Positions 61,913-64,000 of a DNA stretch of 64,000 nucleotides are shown here, piece after piece. The notes beneath the pieces are model-generated. The model did not search any database, was not told the origin of the DNA, and saw only the letters and a program-made list of their open reading frames with translations. Origin of the DNA: RGIG3013 sp045538935 (GTDB taxonomy: Bacteria > Bacillota > Clostridia > Oscillospirales > Acutalibacteraceae); contig JAZQEI010000005.1 in assembly GCA_045538935.1 (NCBI GenBank), positions 1 through 64,000 on the forward strand. Direction: 5' to 3'. Both the position numbers and the translations under genes were made by a program. Each line of letters starts with the position of its first letter. The stretch's first letter is position 1.

Positions 61913-63418
61913 TTACTTAATTGCCGCGCTTGTTTCTTTTTGAATAACGTCGTGTGCGCCGCCCTCAACAATACTTGTTGCCGAAACAAGAGTAAGCTTT
62001 GCTTTTTGCTGAAGCTCTTGGATACTGAGCGCACCGCAGTTACACATTGTAGACTTTACCTTGCTAAGAGATAAGGCTACATTATCTTTAAGTGTGCCTG
62101 CATACGGAACGTAAGAATCTACACCCTCTTCAAATGATAATTTCTTATCTCCGCCAAGGTCATAACGTTGCCAGTTTCTTGCACGGTTAGAGCCCTCGCC
62201 CCAGTACTCTTTATAATATGTACCGCCAATGTTAACCTTGTTTGTTGGGCTTTCGTCAAAACGCGCAAAATAACGGCCAAGCATAATAAAGTCGGCACCC
62301 ATAGCAAGTGCTAAGGTCATATGATGGTCATAAACAATACCGCCGTCGGAGCATACAGGAACATAAATTCCGGTTTCTTTAAAATACTCATCTCTAGCAC
62401 GACAAACCTCTATTAAAGCGGTTGCTTGACCACGGCCGATACCTTTGGTTTCACGGGTTATACAAATAGAGCCACCGCCGATACCAACCTTTACAAAATC
62501 GGCGCCATTTTCGGCTAAAAATCTAAAGCCGTCAGCATCTACTACGTTACCTGCGCCCACCTTAACAGTATCGCCATACTTTGCGCGTATCCAATTAATT
62601 GTAAGCTTTTGCCACTCAGAAAAGCCCTCTGAAGAGTCGATACACAATACATCAGCACCTGCATCTACTAAGGCAGGAACGCGCTCGGCATAGTCGCGAG
62701 TATTTATGCCTGCACCTACAACATAACGTTTATTAGCGTCTAAAAGCTCGTTGGGGTTTTGCTTGTGGTTATCGTAGTCCTTACGGAAAACAAAATAACA
62801 AAGTTTACCGTCATCATCTATTATGGGTAATGAATTTAGTTTGTTATCCCAAATAATATCATTAGCTTCCTTTAGGGTTGTTCCCTCTTTAGCAGTAATT
62901 AACTTTTCAAACGGTGTCATAAACTCGCAAACCTTGGTAGAAGGATCCATACGGCTTACTCTATAATCTCTGCCGGTAACTATACCTACAAGCTTGCCAT
63001 CAGCTGTGCCATCACTTGTAACTGCTACAGTTGAGTGACCTGTTTTTTCTTTTAATGCAACAACATCTGCAAGGGTACTTTCGGGAGAAATATTAGAGTC
63101 ACTCTTAACAAAGCCCGCCTTGTAATTCTTTGCACGACGAACCATTGCAGCTTCGTCTTCTATAGACTGCGAGCCATAAATAAACGATACACCGCCCTCG
63201 GTTGCAAGAGCCACTGCTAAGCGATCCCCCGATACCGACTGCATTATTGCGGAAACTAAAGGAATATTCATCTGTATAGCTGGTTCTTCACCCTTTTTGA
63301 ACTTTACAAGCGGCGTTTTTAAAGATACGTTTGCGGGTACGCATTCGTCTGATGAATATCCGGGGATTAAAAGATATTCGTTAAAGGTGTGTGAGGGTTC
63401 GTTGATAAATATTGCCAT
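61913..63418 (-). CDS. guaB: IMP dehydrogenase
   Basis: This 501-residue enzyme oxidises IMP to XMP, the first step to GMP. GIGGGSICITRETKGIGRGQ contains the catalytic cysteine loop. Two CBS domains lie at ~95-215 inside the barrel, and a mobile flap region with ARNWQRYDLGG follows. Its ATG overlaps the pyrB stop by one base, and AAAGGAGG lies upstream, so it is co-transcribed with the pyrimidine gene. It precedes the purine operon promoter without an obvious terminator. Confidence 0.93.
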   Translation of the reverse strand: MAIFINEPSHTFNEYLLIPGYSSDECVPANVSLKTPLVKFKKGEEPAIQMNIPLVSAIMQSVSGDRLAVALATEGGVSFIYGSQSIEDEAAMVRRAKNYKAGFVKSDSNISPESTLADVVALKEKTGHSTVAVTSDGTADGKLVGIVTGRDYRVSRMDPSTKVCEFMTPFEKLITAKEGTTLKEANDIIWDNKLNSLPIIDDDGKLCYFVFRKDYDNHKQNPNELLDANKRYVVGAGINTRDYAERVPALVDAGADVLCIDSSEGFSEWQKLTINWIRAKYGDTVKVGAGNVVDADGFRFLAENGADFVKVGIGGGSICITRETKGIGRGQATALIEVCRARDEYFKETGIYVPVCSDGGIVYDHHMTLALAMGADFIMLGRYFARFDESPTNKVNIGGTYYKEYWGEGSNRARNWQRYDLGGDKKLSFEEGVDSYVPYAGTLKDNVALSLSKVKSTMCNCGALSIQELQQKAKLTLVSATSIVEGGAHDVIQKETSAAIK

Positions 63419-64000
63419 TATAGTTCCTCCTTTAAATTACTTTCGGTATCGCAATATATACATCTGCATACTTTTTTGGTTTGGTCAACCTTAAAAATAT
63501 GCTCTATTTCCTGCTCGGTCCTAGTTACACATTTGGGATTCTGGCAGAAAATTTTGTTTTTAATTAACTGTGAAGTTTCATTCTTTTCTTTTGTATTTTT
63601 ACTTTGTAAAAGCTTTAAAATAAGCGCCATTCGCATATATTTGCCGTTTAGCGCTTGTTCAAAATAGCAAGCGCGTTTATCTTCATCTACTGCAACACTT
63701 ATTTCATTAACACGTGGCAGCGGATGCAAAATACACATATCTTCTTTTGCACCCTTGAGCTTTTCGGGAGTTAAAACATAACTGTCCTTTAAACGCTCAT
63801 AAACAGTCTCATCGTCAAAACGTTCTCTTTGAATACGTGTCATATACAAAATATCAAGGCTTGGCATTGCTTCGGTTAAAGATACTGTTTCGGTATACTG
63901 CATATTAGACATATTTTCGGTCTTTATGTAATCGGGTAATTTTAATTCTTCGGGTGAGATTAAAACCACCTTAACATTGTTATACCTCGATAATGCCGCA
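63418..64000 (-). CDS. pyrB: Aspartate carbamoyltransferase with PyrI-type zinc domain, partial
   Basis: The gene runs off the window end, so its N-terminal carbamoyl-phosphate domain is missing. Visible is the aspartate-binding domain: VVLISPEELKLPDY, YMTRIQRERF and ILHPLPRVNEIS. After the normal end of a catalytic chain (YMRMALILKLL) a ~25-residue linker leads to CQNPKC and, 25 residues on, CIYC, the CX4C...CX2C zinc knuckle of the regulatory chain PyrI. The allosteric nucleotide-binding domain of PyrI is absent. A free PyrI cannot be excluded outside the window. Confidence 0.88.
   Translation of the reverse strand, partial: AALSRYNNVKVVLISPEELKLPDYIKTENMSNMQYTETVSLTEAMPSLDILYMTRIQRERFDDETVYERLKDSYVLTPEKLKGAKEDMCILHPLPRVNEISVAVDEDKRACYFEQALNGKYMRMALILKLLQSKNTKEKNETSQLIKNKIFCQNPKCVTRTEQEIEHIFKVDQTKKVCRCIYCDTESNLKEEL

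Overview
The window is AT-rich bacterial chromosome with short intergenic gaps, strong AGGAGG-type ribosome sites, TTGACA/TATAAT promoters and hairpin terminators. SPxTGD-type cell-wall sorting, KtrAB, a short ProB, a ZTP riboswitch and sugar-acid gene clusters together suggest an anaerobic, gut-type Clostridia member (Bacillota), probably Oscillospiraceae-like. No rRNA, tRNA or CRISPR array was seen.

Layout. 1-4.4 kb is an accessory patch: a TetR regulator co-translated with a large wall-anchored surface protein, flanked by two diverged direct copies of a ~375 bp non-coding block. 4.5-16.6 kb holds mostly small units: a pyruvyltransferase/FrhB-like pair, a lipoprotein, a YgjV-like membrane protein, an alkaline phosphatase, a zinc alcohol dehydrogenase, an ATP-grasp enzyme, a TRAP-type permease with a divergent LysR gene, and a Pit phosphate transporter. 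Four of these units are separated by near-identical palindromic terminators. 16.7-17.45 kb is an IS200-type insertion sequence whose transposase carries an in-frame stop.

17.5-25.3 kb is a sugar-acid operon (IlvD/Edd-type dehydratase, DapA-type aldolase, SMP-30 lactonase, SDR, KDPG-type aldolase) with a divergent AraC gene, then a structured inverted-repeat element and an orphan glycosidase-like protein. 25.4-36.6 kb has an SGNH hydrolase, an unusual PlsC-type acyltransferase, metF-metH, an intracellular GH10-like enzyme with an enolase-superfamily dehydratase and AraC regulator, and ktrB-ktrA. 36.6-40.6 kb is a proline operon (SDR-proB-proA-proC-peptidase-like). 40.6-43.5 kb is an amino-acid ABC importer. 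43.5-47.2 kb is a LacI-controlled UxuA-like/SDR/RraA operon with palindromic operators.

47.5-61.9 kb is the best-defined system: an unbroken minus-strand operon purE-purC-purF-purM-purN-purO-AICARFT-purD-purL-glyA-fhs, preceded by a consensus promoter and a ZTP (pfl) riboswitch with an overlapping terminator. Excess ZMP/ZTP signals shortage of 10-formyl-tetrahydrofolate, and the operon encodes both the consuming step (AICARFT) and folate one-carbon supply (glyA, fhs). The only PurF in it lacks the N-terminal nucleophile cysteine, and the last two steps use a stand-alone formyltransferase plus PurO rather than a PurH fusion. guaB and a PyrB carrying a PyrI-type zinc knuckle (cut by the window edge) lie upstream. 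I did not find a wholly undescribed system; the most unusual signals are the duplicated non-coding block, the two inverted-repeat elements and the nucleophile-less PurF.
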